Below are positions 45,141-54,709 of a stretch of DNA of 64,000 nucleotides, one piece after another; within the stretch, counting starts at the first letter, position 1, and the number at the start of each line of letters is the position of its first letter. Location: assembly GCA_016935565.1 (NCBI GenBank), contig JAFGQS010000144.1:1-64000 (forward strand), in the 5' to 3' direction. Position numbers and translations under genes: made by a program. The notes under the pieces are model-generated. The model saw only the letters and a program-made list of their open reading frames with translations, did no database searches and was not told the origin of the DNA. Source of the DNA: Deltaproteobacteria bacterium. GTDB lineage: Bacteria > Desulfobacterota > Syntrophia > Syntrophales > UBA6807.

Positions 45141-45932
45141 ATGTTTACCTATTCACAAAAAAATGGCGTTCAGTACCTAGAATATTCCCGGCTTATTGAA
45201 TGCAACGGTGTTACTCATGCCTTTTGTACACGGTGGGGAGGTGTCAGTAAAGGTCGGTTTGCAAATCTTAATTTCAGTGTCAGCGAAGGGGATACACAGA
45301 GAAATGTTGCCGAAAACTGGAATATCCTCTCAAACGCTTTCAACATACCGGAAGATCATTTCTTTACGGTAAAACAGATACACGGGGACAGGATTCTCAT
45401 TATTGCTGATAATGTACCGGATTCTCACGATCCGGGTTATGATGGAATTATAACGAATAAACCCGGTATTGCTATCGGTATTAAAACGGCAGATTGTGTT
45501 CCCATTTTCCTGGTAGACAGAGTAAAACATATCATAGGCACTATCCACGCAGGGTGGAAGGGAACATCCCTGAACATCGCAGGCAAGGCCCTTCGCATTT
45601 TGGTCAAAAAATTTGCATCGAAGCCGGAAGACATTATCGTTACCATCGGCCCTTCTATCGGTCCCTGCTGTTATGAGGTGGATGAAAAGGTTTGGACGGC
45701 AATGGAAAAAGACCCGGACAGGGATTTCTTGTTCAAAGAATCCCGAAAAGCGGAAAGATGGATGCTGGATCTTCCACAAGCCAATCAACGACAAATACTG
45801 CGTGCCGGAATTTCTTCAGAAAATGTAACATCGGCCGGAATTTGTACTTCCTGTCACCGGGACACCTTCTTTTCTCATAGAGGGGAAGGAGGACAGACAG
45901 GCCGTCAGTTGAACTTCATCATGTTACAATAA
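45141..45932 (+). CDS. pgeF: Peptidoglycan editing factor / laccase-domain protein
   Basis: A 263-residue YfiH-family protein. GVTHAFCTRWGGVS near the start, TADCVP, HAGWKG and the late CTSCHRDTFFSHR carry the conserved metal-binding His and Cys residues. The family removes wrongly placed amino acids from muropeptides or acts on purine nucleosides. It is complete and of normal length. A remnant of ispE follows directly. Confidence 0.92.
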   Translation: MFTYSQKNGVQYLEYSRLIECNGVTHAFCTRWGGVSKGRFANLNFSVSEGDTQRNVAENWNILSNAFNIPEDHFFTVKQIHGDRILIIADNVPDSHDPGYDGIITNKPGIAIGIKTADCVPIFLVDRVKHIIGTIHAGWKGTSLNIAGKALRILVKKFASKPEDIIVTIGPSIGPCCYEVDEKVWTAMEKDPDRDFLFKESRKAERWMLDLPQANQRQILRAGISSENVTSAGICTSCHRDTFFSHRGEGGQTGRQLNFIMLQ

Positions 45933-45956
45933 AAGAATCTTGGAGGAACAAAAAAA

Positions 45957-46052
45957 GTGATAACCACAAGAAAGGACTCAGGAAAAAACGTCATCAAACA
46001 GGTTGTTGCCCCGGCGAAAATTAATTTGAGCAACAGGCCCTTAAAATTTTAA
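45957..46052 (+). pseudogene. ispE: N-terminal scrap of ispE (CDP-ME kinase)
   Basis: A GTG with GGAGG about nine bases upstream opens 31 codons. Residues 13-24 read VIKQVVAPAKINL, the start of IspE enzymes of the GHMP kinase family (consensus APAKINL), but the frame then gives SNRPLKF and stops. The ribosome site and first 24 codons of a gene seem to survive next to a deletion that ends at the rho promoter. A leader peptide is the alternative. Confidence 0.55.
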
Positions 46053-46053
46053 C

Positions 46054-46080
46054 TTGACATGGATCATCGTTTGATATAAA
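46054..46080 (+). promoter_or_regulatory. Candidate rho promoter
   Basis: TTGACA (46054-46059) and TATAAA (46075-46080) with a rather short 15-base spacer, just after the ispE scrap. The transcript would have a leader of about 210 bases before rho, long enough for the autoregulation known for rho genes. The leader holds an imperfect hairpin around 46258-46282. Confidence 0.5.
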
Positions 46081-46301
46081 AATTCACGTATCTTATAAAG
46101 ATATTTACAAACCCTTCCTTGTTGAAGTGTTTCTACTATGTTCTCAATAACCATCGTTTGAATGTATCCAGGGAATTTGTCAAAATGTCTGATTATTCCT
46201 CCGGCATAAAACGGAATGATCAGAGTACATATCGCATAATCTTGTAATAAGAGGAAACATCTTACGCTGCGTAGGAAGATTATTTACAGAGGGTAAAGCC
46301 T

Positions 46302-47549
46302 ATGAACGTTTCAGACATAAAAAAGCAGACCATCAGTCAGCTCACGGCACTCGCGAAAGAACTTAAACTACCTGATGCCACAGGAATGAGGAGACAGGAT
46401 CTCATTTTCGCTATTCTTCAAGCTCAAGCTGAAGAAGACGGAATTATTGAAGAAGAAGGTGTACTGGAAACACTTCCCGATGGCTTCGGATTTCTTCGGT
46501 CTGTGGGTTACAACTACCTTCCCGGCCCGGATGACATTTATGTTTCTCCCTCTCAAATCAGAAGATTCAATCTCAGAACGGGAGACACCGTTTCGGGAGA
46601 GGTCAGACCTCCCAAAAACGGCGAAAAATATTTTGCTCTGTTGAAGGTCGGTTCAGTCAACTTTCAACCCCCCGAAGCAGCGAAAGATAAAATTCTGTTT
46701 GATAATCTTACCCCCCTTTATCCCGAAGAAAAATTATTGCTGGAATCGGATTCCGAAAACTACTCTACAAGGATAATGGACCTTTTCACCCCGATCGGAA
46801 AAGGTCAGAGGGGATTGATCGTATCACCTCCCCGTGCGGGCAAGACAGTACTTCTCAAAGATATAGCCAACAGTATTACAAAAAATCATGAGGAAGTTAT
46901 TCTCATGGTTCTGTTGATTGATGAACGGCCTGAGGAAGTCACTGATATGGAAAGAAGCGTTAAGGGGGAAGTAATAGCCTCAACCTTCGATGAGACGGCA
47001 CAACGTCACATACAAGTATCTGAAATGGTTCTTGAAAAAGCGAAGCGACTCGTAGAACATAACCGTGATGTCGTCATTCTCCTTGATAGTATAACAAGAC
47101 TTGCCAGGGCCTACAACGCTGTCGTTCCACCCAGCGGCAAGGTTCTTTCCGGTGGTGTCGATTCCAATGCCCTTCACAAACCGAAAAGATTTTTCGGGGC
47201 CGCAAGAAATATAGAGTATGGTGGCAGTCTGACGATAATAGCAACGGCCCTCATTGAGACGGGAAGCAGAATGGATGAAGTTATTTTCGAAGAGTTTAAA
47301 GGTACGGGAAACATGGAACTTCATCTCGATCGCAGGATTGCCGATAGAAGGGTTTTCCCTGCTTTCGACCTTATACGATCGGGCACAAGGAAAGAAGAGC
47401 TGCTGACACAAAAAGAAAATTTAAACAGGATATGGATATTACGAAGGCTTCTTCAGGAAATGAACCCCGTGGATGCCATGGAGTTCATCATTGACAAGAT
47501 TCGAAAAACTGAAACGAATAAAGATTTTCTCAATTCGATGAATCAATAA
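46302..47549 (+). CDS. rho: Transcription termination factor Rho
   Basis: A 415-residue hexameric RNA helicase. The N-terminal Rho_N helix-loop-helix (5-45) and cold-shock-like RNA-binding domain (50-120, GFGFLRS) precede the ATPase with Walker A SPPRAGKT near residue 178, [14 protein letters not shown] and the [15 protein letters not shown] segment. No insertion or prion-like region is present. It is followed by rpmE after 103 bases, a common pairing. Confidence 0.97.
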   Translation: MNVSDIKKQTISQLTALAKELKLPDATGMRRQDLIFAILQAQAEEDGIIEEEGVLETLPDGFGFLRSVGYNYLPGPDDIYVSPSQIRRFNLRTGDTVSGEVRPPKNGEKYFALLKVGSVNFQPPEAAKDKILFDNLTPLYPEEKLLLESDSENYSTRIMDLFTPIGKGQRGLIVSPPRAGKTVLLKDIANSITKNHEEVILMVLLIDERPEEVTDMERSVKGEVIASTFDETAQRHIQVSEMVLEKAKRLVEHNRDVVILLDSITRLARAYNAVVPPSGKVLSGGVDSNALHKPKRFFGAARNIEYGGSLTIIATALIETGSRMDEVIFEEFKGTGNMELHLDRRIADRRVFPAFDLIRSGTRKEELLTQKENLNRIWILRRLLQEMNPVDAMEFIIDKIRKTETNKDFLNSMNQ

Positions 47550-47652
47550 AAAGATTTCTTGAAATTAGCTTCCAAATGAATATAATAGATGATTTACTTA
47601 TCATGCGAACACTGAGGGCGCTGTCGCAACACCGAAGGAGGAACGAGAGAAA

Positions 47653-47880
47653 ATGAAACAAGAAATACATCCGAAATACTCGGACGCTACAATAACCTGT
47701 GTCTGTGGTAATGTTATTAATACACGATCGACGAAGAAAGACATCAAGGTAGAAATCTGTTCCAGTTGCCATCCCTTCATAACGGGAAAACAAAAAATCG
47801 TCGATACAGCCGGCAGGATTGAAAGTTTTAGAAAAAAATATTCGGGCGTAGAAAACAAAAAGAAGAAGAAACAAAAATAA
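47653..47880 (+). CDS. rpmE: 50S ribosomal protein L31 (zinc form)
   Basis: A 75-residue L31 of the C+ type: CVCGN and CSSCHPF provide the four zinc ligands. MKQEIHPKY is the standard start. GAAGGAGG precedes the ATG. The lysine-rich tail KKKKKQK ends the protein. Confidence 0.96.
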   Translation: MKQEIHPKYSDATITCVCGNVINTRSTKKDIKVEICSSCHPFITGKQKIVDTAGRIESFRKKYSGVENKKKKKQK

Positions 47881-47944
47881 TTAAGTAAGACCCGTCAATT
47901 AAAGGACTACCACCACGATTGTCTATGTCAATGGTAATAATTTC

Positions 47945-47993
47945 CTACAACCTCGCAGGTGACATGACCCTGTCAACCTGGACTTTCTTGTAG
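47945..47993 (+). ncRNA. Nested stem-loop in the prfA leader
   Basis: CTACAA (47945-47950) pairs with TTGTAG (47988-47993), and inside it CAGGTGACA (47956-47964) pairs with TGTCAACCTG (47971-47980) with one bulged base. The structure lies 48 bases before prfA and after rpmE. It could be a cis-acting leader or an intercistronic processing site. No T run follows. Confidence 0.4.
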
Positions 47994-48041
47994 CAAATAC
48001 CCTTCTCTGCCATAATCAATGTAAAATGTGAAAGGAGTGGT

Positions 48042-49112
48042 ATGTTTAAAAAACTGAAAGAAATTGAAAAAAGGCATAACGATCTTGAAAGAATGTTGAG
48101 TGATCCCGCCGTGGTGAATAATCGCTCAGCATTCCAGAAATGCGCAAAAGAACACGCCGACATTTCAGATATCGTTGAAACATACCGGGAATACGAAATA
48201 ACAAGCAAACAGCTCGAGGAAGATCAGCAATTGCTTCGCGAGGGTGATGAAGAATTAAAAGAACTCGTGAAGGAAGAAATTCCGCTCCTTCGAAGCAGAA
48301 TTGAAGACCTCGAAAACAGGTTAAAAATTCTGTTACTTCCCAAAGACCCCAATGATGAAAGAAATGTTTTTTTAGAAATCAGGGCCGGTACGGGAGGAGA
48401 GGAAGCCGGACTCTTTGCGGCAGATCTCTTTCGTATGTATGCACGGTACGCAGAAATGTGCGGGTGGAAAATCGAAGTGGTCAGTTCGAGTCCTTCAGGG
48501 GGCTCGGGCGGATTCAAAGAGTTAATTATACTGATAGAAGGAAAGGGCGCATACAGTAAATTAAAATATGAAAGCGGGGTTCATCGTGTGCAGAGGGTCC
48601 CTGTTACGGAAACCCAGGGGAGAATACATACCTCCGCCGTCACCGTGGCGGTGCTCCCCGAAGCGGAAGAAGTGGAAGTATTAATAGATCCGAATGACTT
48701 GAGAATAGATGTATTTCGTTCCACCGGTCATGGAGGACAAAGTGTGAATACGACCGACTCCGCCGTCAGAATCACCCATATTCCGACAGGATTAATCGTG
48801 ACGTGCCAGGATGAAAAATCGCAGCACAAAAACAGGGCAAAGGCTTTGAAGGTGCTCAGGGCAAGGCTTCTCGACAGAATGACAGAAGAACAGAATGCAA
48901 AAATTTCAGAGGCAAGAAAAAATCAGGTCGGAAGCGGTGACAGAAGTGAGCGGATCAGAACATATAATTTTCCACAGGGTCGGGTCACCGATCACCGTAT
49001 TGGACTGACTCTCTACAGTCTGGAAAACATTCTTTCCGGAGATATTCAGGTCATCATTGATGCTCTTATCACACATTATCAAACCGAATCTCTAAAGGCA
49101 GCTTCTTTCTAA
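48042..49112 (+). CDS. prfA: Peptide chain release factor 1
   Basis: A 356-residue class I release factor reading UAA and UAG. The recognition tripeptide is PVT ([10 protein letters not shown]), as in RF1 rather than RF2, and the catalytic GGQ is in [14 protein letters not shown] near residue 230. AAAGGAG precedes the ATG. prmC, which methylates the GGQ glutamine, follows 111 bases later. Confidence 0.97.
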   Translation: MFKKLKEIEKRHNDLERMLSDPAVVNNRSAFQKCAKEHADISDIVETYREYEITSKQLEEDQQLLREGDEELKELVKEEIPLLRSRIEDLENRLKILLLPKDPNDERNVFLEIRAGTGGEEAGLFAADLFRMYARYAEMCGWKIEVVSSSPSGGSGGFKELIILIEGKGAYSKLKYESGVHRVQRVPVTETQGRIHTSAVTVAVLPEAEEVEVLIDPNDLRIDVFRSTGHGGQSVNTTDSAVRITHIPTGLIVTCQDEKSQHKNRAKALKVLRARLLDRMTEEQNAKISEARKNQVGSGDRSERIRTYNFPQGRVTDHRIGLTLYSLENILSGDIQVIIDALITHYQTESLKAASF

Positions 49113-49222
49113 GGGTACAAATCACTTTACAACGACGGCATAAATATGTCACAGTTCCCTCGACGTGAAGGGAAGAGGGATTACTCTGACCATGCGACGA
49201 GGATCAGCAACACCGCTAAATT

Positions 49223-50092
49223 ATGAAACATAAAAAAACAGAACGTATCGTCGACATTCTGAACACAATCGAGGACCAGCTTAAAAAATGTCATATCTCG
49301 ACACCGAGACTTGATGCAGAGGTTCTGGTTGGCCACTATGTTAACAGAGATCGGTCAGCCCTTTACCGAAATGGCGACTACCGTCCCACAGATGAAGAAT
49401 TACAGGGACTGCAAACCGGTGTTGCACGGAGGATCAAAGGAGAACCGATTGCCTATATAACCGGCATAAAAGAATTTTTTTCTCTCGAGTTTGAGGTTAA
49501 TCACCATGTATTGATACCACGACCCGAAACAGAAATTCTTGTCGAAGAAATTCTGAGGCTCATCGGTAATAAGACGTTACAACGAGGGAAAATCCTGGAA
49601 ATTGGAACGGGATGCGGGGCAATCAGCATAGCATTGGCAACCGAACTGACACAATTTTACTTTTTTGCCGCAGATATCTCTCAAAAAGCCCTTACCGTTG
49701 CAAAGAGAAATGCACGAAGAAACGGTGTGGCTGAACGTATTTTCTTCTTGTGCGGTAACCTGCTCGAATCTCTTTCAGAACAATTTGATATTATCGTCTC
49801 CAATCCGCCATATATTTCCGACGAGGAATTCAAACACATTTCCTTTGAAATCAGGAACCATGAACCGAGAACGGCACTGATTGCCGGCCCTGATGGAACA
49901 GAGTTTCATCAGGCACTCATTAGGAACGGCGGTCCCCATTTGAGAAAAGGTGGCTGGCTTATCATGGAAATGGGTTACGGACAATGGGAAACAATCGAAA
50001 GGTTGTTGAGGGAATCACAAAAGTATGATTATATAAGATGCCAGTATGATTACGCCGGAATAGAAAGAGTTGCTACAGCGAGGAGAAGATAA
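49223..50092 (+). CDS. prmC: Release factor glutamine methyltransferase
   Basis: A 289-residue SAM-dependent methyltransferase that modifies the GGQ motif of release factors. The N-terminal helical domain is followed by the Rossmann domain with [14 protein letters not shown] and the NPPYIS motif near residue 192. It starts with ATG at 49223 without a strong ribosome site and ends two bases before murA. Confidence 0.95.
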   Translation: MKHKKTERIVDILNTIEDQLKKCHISTPRLDAEVLVGHYVNRDRSALYRNGDYRPTDEELQGLQTGVARRIKGEPIAYITGIKEFFSLEFEVNHHVLIPRPETEILVEEILRLIGNKTLQRGKILEIGTGCGAISIALATELTQFYFFAADISQKALTVAKRNARRNGVAERIFFLCGNLLESLSEQFDIIVSNPPYISDEEFKHISFEIRNHEPRTALIAGPDGTEFHQALIRNGGPHLRKGGWLIMEMGYGQWETIERLLRESQKYDYIRCQYDYAGIERVATARRR

Positions 50093-50094
50093 GA

Positions 50095-51345
50095 GTGGAT
50101 AAGATTATCATTCAGGGTGGAGAGAGACTGCATGGAGAGATAACGATCAGCGGCTCAAAAAACGCGGCCCTTCCGATTATTGCATCATCACTCCTGACAG
50201 AAGGATGGAATACCTTTCACAATGTGCCGAATCTGGCCGATATAAAAACGATAAAAAAGCTCTTGATGAACCTTGGCGTCAACATCGATGGAGACAATCC
50301 CCTGAGACTCAATGCGGATCATATAACAAACTGCGAAGCATCATATAATCTCGTGAAGACGATGAGAGCATCAATTCTCGTCTTAGGACCCCTGGTGGCG
50401 AGAATGGGCCGGGCCCGGGTATCTCTTCCGGGAGGATGCGCAATCGGTGCACGGCCGGTCAATTTACATCTCAAAGCCCTCAAGGAAATGGGCGCCGATA
50501 TTGACCTCAAGGGAGGCTATGTCGAAGCAAAGGCATCGAAACTGAAAGGGTCAAAAATCTACTTCGATATTCCGACCGTTACGGGAACTGAAAATATTAT
50601 GATGGCGGCCACGCTGGCAGAGGGAACGACCCTGCTGGAAAATTCCGCCCGGGAGCCTGAAGTGGTCAATCTTGCTCACGTTTTGAATCAAATGGGAGCA
50701 AAAATAAGAGGGGCCGGCACGGATATGATAGAAATTGAAGGGGTAACATCCCTTCATCCGGTAGAAGAAATGATAATACCCGACAGGATAGAAGCGGGAA
50801 CGTATATGATTGCAGCCGGCTTGACGAACGGTGATGTCAAAATAATGGGATGCGAACCGGGTCATCTCGACTCTCTCATTACAAAGCTTACGGAAGCAGG
50901 GATAGAGATTACATCGATCCCGGGAGGTCTTCGCGTCACCGGGAAAAAAAAGATAACCGGTGTCGATATAAAGACACTCCCCTATCCCGGCTTTCCTACG
51001 GACCTCCAGGCACAAATGATTGTCTTAATGTCAGTAGCGAATGGAATCAGTGTCATTCGAGAAACCGTATTTGAAAACAGATTCATGCATGTGAATGAAT
51101 TACTCCGCATGGGTGCGGACATCATCGTCGAAGGAAACAGCGCCGTTGTCAGGGGTGTTCCCCGGCTTCGCGGCGCACCGGTCATGGCAACAGACCTGAG
51201 AGCCTCTGCTTCATTGATACTCGCCGGATTAGCGGCAGAAGGAACCACCGAGCTTTCCAGAGTCTATCATATCGACAGGGGATACGAATGTATCGAAGAA
51301 AAACTGTCATCACTGGGAGCAAATATAAGGAGGGTAAAAGAATAA
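50095..51345 (+). CDS. murA: UDP-N-acetylglucosamine 1-carboxyvinyltransferase
   Basis: A 416-residue enzyme for the first committed step of peptidoglycan synthesis. The PEP-binding, fosfomycin-sensitive cysteine is C115 in [13 protein letters not shown], and K22 lies in [10 protein letters not shown]. It begins with GTG two bases after the prmC stop, so translation is probably coupled. Length is normal. Confidence 0.97.
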   Translation: MDKIIIQGGERLHGEITISGSKNAALPIIASSLLTEGWNTFHNVPNLADIKTIKKLLMNLGVNIDGDNPLRLNADHITNCEASYNLVKTMRASILVLGPLVARMGRARVSLPGGCAIGARPVNLHLKALKEMGADIDLKGGYVEAKASKLKGSKIYFDIPTVTGTENIMMAATLAEGTTLLENSAREPEVVNLAHVLNQMGAKIRGAGTDMIEIEGVTSLHPVEEMIIPDRIEAGTYMIAAGLTNGDVKIMGCEPGHLDSLITKLTEAGIEITSIPGGLRVTGKKKITGVDIKTLPYPGFPTDLQAQMIVLMSVANGISVIRETVFENRFMHVNELLRMGADIIVEGNSAVVRGVPRLRGAPVMATDLRASASLILAGLAAEGTTELSRVYHIDRGYECIEEKLSSLGANIRRVKE

Positions 51346-51346
51346 G

Positions 51347-52633
51347 GTGAGACTTATCAGCACTGTTGAATCGACTTTCAATGCAGAACTGAAACGTATT
51401 CAAAATCGTGATATGTTTGTTGATGAAGCAATCACGCAGATTGTAAGAGAAATCGTAGAGAATGTTGCAACCGGCGGAGATAGGGCACTCTTTGGATACA
51501 CGGAAAAATTTGATGGCGTTTTACTGGATTCGCAAACGGTAAAAGTCACTGAGGGTGATATTGAGGAAGCTATCAGAAGTATTGACGATGCGGATCTTGA
51601 GATTCTTAAACTGGCGGCACAGCGAATCGAGGCATTCCATAAAAAGCAAACAATGATTTCGTGGATCGATTCGGACGAAGAGGGTATAGAACTCGGACAG
51701 ATCATTCGCCCTCTCAATCGCGTTGGGATATATGCACCGGGAGGACGGGCCTCCTACCCGTCGACAGTTCTTATGGCCGCCATACCGGCTGGTGTTGCCG
51801 GTGTCAGTGAAATAATTCTTGTAACACCCTCCGATAAGGGAACCCTCAATCCGCTGGTGCTGGCTGCGGCACGATTGGCAGGAATTGATACAATATTCAA
51901 AGTGGGAGGTGCCCAGGCAGTTGCTGCCCTGGCATACGGTACAGAGTCAATACCGCGTGTAGACAAAATTGTCGGTCCGGGTAACGTGTACGTAGCTGCT
52001 GCGAAAAAAATGGTGTATGGTCAGGTAGGTATAGATATGATAGCCGGGCCAAGTGAGATTGTTGTTATATCTGACGGAACAGCATCGCCGGTAATTGTGG
52101 CTGCCGATCTTCTGTCTCAGGCTGAACATGATGAGATGGCGTGCGCTCTTCTGTTGACACCGGTGAGAAGCTTTGCTGAACGAGTTGTCTCAGAGGTAAT
52201 ATCTCAGATACCGGCTCTCGAACGGGAATCAATAGCATCCAAGGCTATCACAGAGTATGGTGCGGCAATTGTTACGAGAGACATGGAGGAAGCAATTGAT
52301 ATTGCTAATATATTTAGCCCGGAACACCTGGAATTAATGGTTGAAAACCCACGTGAATTGCTTGATCGGATAAAGAATGCCGGCGCCGTATTCCTCGGTT
52401 ACAGTTCACCCGAAGCTGTTGGAGATTATATGGCAGGGCCAAACCATATTCTTCCAACAGGAGGCACGGCACGGTTTTCTTCTCCTTTAGGCGTTTACGA
52501 TTTTATGAAAAGGACCAGTGTTATCTCTTTTTCGGAAAAATCACTCATGAGGTATGGTCACAAAATCGCACGTTTTGCAGCGTTGGAAGGACTTGATGCC
52601 CATAGAAAATCAATTACCGTTAGATTTCCGTAA
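51347..52633 (+). CDS. hisD: Histidinol dehydrogenase
   Basis: A 428-residue zinc enzyme that oxidises histidinol to histidine with two NAD. GRASYPSTVLMAAIPA, GPGNVYVAAAK, AGPSEIVVISD and FSPEHLEL carry the zinc and substrate ligands. It starts with GTG one base after the murA stop. Related genomes often have hisG between murA and hisD; here it is absent, so histidine genes are scattered. The tRNA promoter starts eight bases after its end. Confidence 0.96.
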   Translation: MRLISTVESTFNAELKRIQNRDMFVDEAITQIVREIVENVATGGDRALFGYTEKFDGVLLDSQTVKVTEGDIEEAIRSIDDADLEILKLAAQRIEAFHKKQTMISWIDSDEEGIELGQIIRPLNRVGIYAPGGRASYPSTVLMAAIPAGVAGVSEIILVTPSDKGTLNPLVLAAARLAGIDTIFKVGGAQAVAALAYGTESIPRVDKIVGPGNVYVAAAKKMVYGQVGIDMIAGPSEIVVISDGTASPVIVAADLLSQAEHDEMACALLLTPVRSFAERVVSEVISQIPALERESIASKAITEYGAAIVTRDMEEAIDIANIFSPEHLELMVENPRELLDRIKNAGAVFLGYSSPEAVGDYMAGPNHILPTGGTARFSSPLGVYDFMKRTSVISFSEKSLMRYGHKIARFAALEGLDAHRKSITVRFP

Positions 52634-52640
52634 AAAACCC

Positions 52641-52668
52641 TTGACAAAACAGTGCAGTCGGTTATTCT
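52641..52668 (+). promoter_or_regulatory. Promoter of the glycine tRNA
   Basis: A perfect TTGACA (52641-52646) is followed after 16 bases by TATTCT (52663-52668). The start would be near 52676, about 29 bases before the mature tRNA. Confidence 0.65.
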
Positions 52669-52704
52669 AACACCACTTTTAATTGTAAAAACCATAATAC
52701 CTGG

Positions 52705-52779
52705 GCGGGCGTAATTCAGGGGTAGAATGTCAGCTTCCCAAGCTGAACGTCGTGGGTTCAAGTCCCATCGCCCGCTCCA
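52705..52779 (+). tRNA. tRNA-Gly(CCC)
   Basis: A 75-base cloverleaf: acceptor arms GCGGGCG/CGCCCGC, discriminator T and an encoded CCA end (52777-52779). The anticodon stem TCAGC/GCTGA closes the loop TTCCCAA, giving anticodon CCC, which reads GGG. The T arm contains TTCAAGT. It has its own promoter and is followed by an intrinsic terminator before rimP. Confidence 0.95.
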
Positions 52780-52848
52780 TATTTTACTTGAAATGCCAAT
52801 TTTTTTATGGTATAGGTGACAGCATTAAATTATGACTCTCAATTGTGG

Positions 52849-52870
52849 AGTGGGCTTTGCCCACTTTTTT
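52849..52870 (+). terminator. Intrinsic terminator between tRNA-Gly and rimP
   Basis: AGTGGGC (52849-52855) and GCCCACT (52859-52865) form a perfect stem with a TTT loop, followed by T6. It ends the tRNA transcript and partly insulates the rimP operon; the rimP ATG comes 16 bases later, so some read-through or a promoter inside must feed the operon. Confidence 0.88.
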
Positions 52871-52885
52871 ATTTTGCGGGGAATC

Positions 52886-53365
52886 ATGAATGGTAACAAT
52901 CAAACATACCGACAGAAGATAATGGGGTTGGTCACACCTGTTATTGATTTTGAACAGATGGAATTGATCGATGTAGAGTGCCTGAGGATGAAATCCCGCT
53001 GGCTTGTCAGGATATATATGGATAAAGAAGGCGGTGTTACACTCGATGATTGTACCACAATCAGCAATCAAGTTGGCGATTTACTTGATGTTCACGATAT
53101 TCCGCCGGGACCTTATACCCTTGAAGTTTCCTCACCTGGTTTGGACCGTCCCCTGGCAAGAGACAAGGACTTTATAAAATACAGAGGATCGAAGGTAAAG
53201 ATTCGGGTCAACAAAATCACTGAAGGAAAGAGGAATTTCCGGGGTTTATTGGTTGATTTCCTCCAAGAGGGTGAAAGAAAGACTCTCATTGTGGATGAGG
53301 GAAAGAAACGTTACCATATACCGAGAGAAAACGTGGCTAAAGCGAATCTCGAATATGAGATTTGA
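52886..53365 (+). CDS. rimP: Ribosome maturation factor RimP
   Basis: A 159-residue protein for 30S subunit maturation. LIDVECLRMKSRWLVRIYMD and the YTLEVSSPGLDRPL signature are characteristic. The ATG at 52886 is chosen; an ATG at 52832 would place the terminator inside the gene. nusA follows after 32 bases, the conserved rimP-nusA-infB order. Confidence 0.93.
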   Translation: MNGNNQTYRQKIMGLVTPVIDFEQMELIDVECLRMKSRWLVRIYMDKEGGVTLDDCTTISNQVGDLLDVHDIPPGPYTLEVSSPGLDRPLARDKDFIKYRGSKVKIRVNKITEGKRNFRGLLVDFLQEGERKTLIVDEGKKRYHIPRENVAKANLEYEI

Positions 53366-53397
53366 TACCGAAGCAATGGAAGGTGGAGGGTTTTTTC

Positions 53398-54693
53398 ATG
53401 TTGCCAGATCTTAAACGCCTGATCGAACAATTAGGTAAAGATAAAGGAATAGACAAAGAAATCATCATTGATGCATTGGAAACAGCTGTATTGACTGCTG
53501 CGAAAAAGAAGCTGGGGCAAAATCTGGATATGGAAGCACACTTCAATGAAGAAGCTGGTGAAATTGAGGTCTTCCGGTTTATGACCGTTGTTGAAAATGT
53601 CTTGAATCCAGACACTCAGATTTCCATAGAAGAGGCACAAGAGACGCTGGATGAAGATGCAGAACTGGGTGACAGTCTCGGCATGAAAATAGAAGCAAAC
53701 ACATTCGGCAGAATAGCAGTCCAGACAGCAAAGCAAATCATCATTCAAAAAGTAAGAGATGCGGAACGAGACAAAATTTTCGATGAATACAAGGATCGAA
53801 AGGGAGAACTGGCCAGCGGTTTTGTACAGAGATTCGAAGGTGGGAATATCATCGTTAACCTGGGAAGAGCAGAGGGCGTTATTCCGCCGACGGAACAAAT
53901 TCACAAAGAAGCATTTAAAAGAGGAGATAGAATCAGGGCATATATCTGTGATGTAAAGAGAATTTCAAAAGGCCCGCAAATTATACTTTCGAGAACTCAT
54001 CCTGGTTTTTTGAAAACACTTTTTGAAATTGAAGTTCCCGAAATTTCCGAAGGATTGATTCAGATAATCAGCGTCGCAAGAGAACCGGGAAATCGGTCAA
54101 AGATTTCCGTAAAAACGACAGATAAAGATATTGATCCTGTTGGTGCCTGTGTCGGGATGAGAGGTTCTCGTGTACAGAGTGTGGTCCAGGAATTACGAGG
54201 GGAGAAGATCGACATTGTTCCATGTTCAGATGATCAGGTAAAATACGTATGCAGTGCGTTATCCCCGGCCAAAGTTGACAGGGTCTATATGGAAGAAGAT
54301 ACGCAATCAATGGAGGTAATTGTCCCTGATGATCAACTTTCTCTTGCTATTGGAAAGAGCGGGCAGAACGTTCGATTGGCAGCACGGCTTACGGGATGGA
54401 AAATCGATGTCAAGAGTGATTCAATGATGCGTGGACAAAAAGATGAGGAATTTGGATCTCTTCTGAAAATTTCGGATATAGACGAAAATTCAGCAGAAAT
54501 TCTCATCAAAGAAGGACTGAAAAATATTGAACTATTAGCCTCAGCTGATCCGGAAAAGGTAGCCTCACTAACTTCAATTCAAGGAATGAATATGGAAAAG
54601 GTATTGGGTTGGATTGCTGAGGCGGCGAATATTATGGCCAATGAAAATAATGGGCAAGACCGTTTACAGTCTAACAAGAAAAAACTTGAATAG
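53398..54693 (+). CDS. nusA: Transcription elongation/termination factor NusA
   Basis: A 431-residue protein: N-terminal RNA polymerase-binding domain (1-130), S1 domain (135-200), two KH domains (200-345, GACVGMRGSRVQ and AIGKSGQNVRLA) and a short C-terminal helix-hairpin-helix part from about 360. The ATG at 53398 has GGTGGAGGG seven bases upstream and gives the typical start LPDLKRLIEQL. It lacks the second acidic repeat of the E. coli protein. Confidence 0.96.
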   Translation: MLPDLKRLIEQLGKDKGIDKEIIIDALETAVLTAAKKKLGQNLDMEAHFNEEAGEIEVFRFMTVVENVLNPDTQISIEEAQETLDEDAELGDSLGMKIEANTFGRIAVQTAKQIIIQKVRDAERDKIFDEYKDRKGELASGFVQRFEGGNIIVNLGRAEGVIPPTEQIHKEAFKRGDRIRAYICDVKRISKGPQIILSRTHPGFLKTLFEIEVPEISEGLIQIISVAREPGNRSKISVKTTDKDIDPVGACVGMRGSRVQSVVQELRGEKIDIVPCSDDQVKYVCSALSPAKVDRVYMEEDTQSMEVIVPDDQLSLAIGKSGQNVRLAARLTGWKIDVKSDSMMRGQKDEEFGSLLKISDIDENSAEILIKEGLKNIELLASADPEKVASLTSIQGMNMEKVLGWIAEAANIMANENNGQDRLQSNKKKLE

Positions 54694-54709
54694 CCGGGAG
54701 TTTTAAGGA

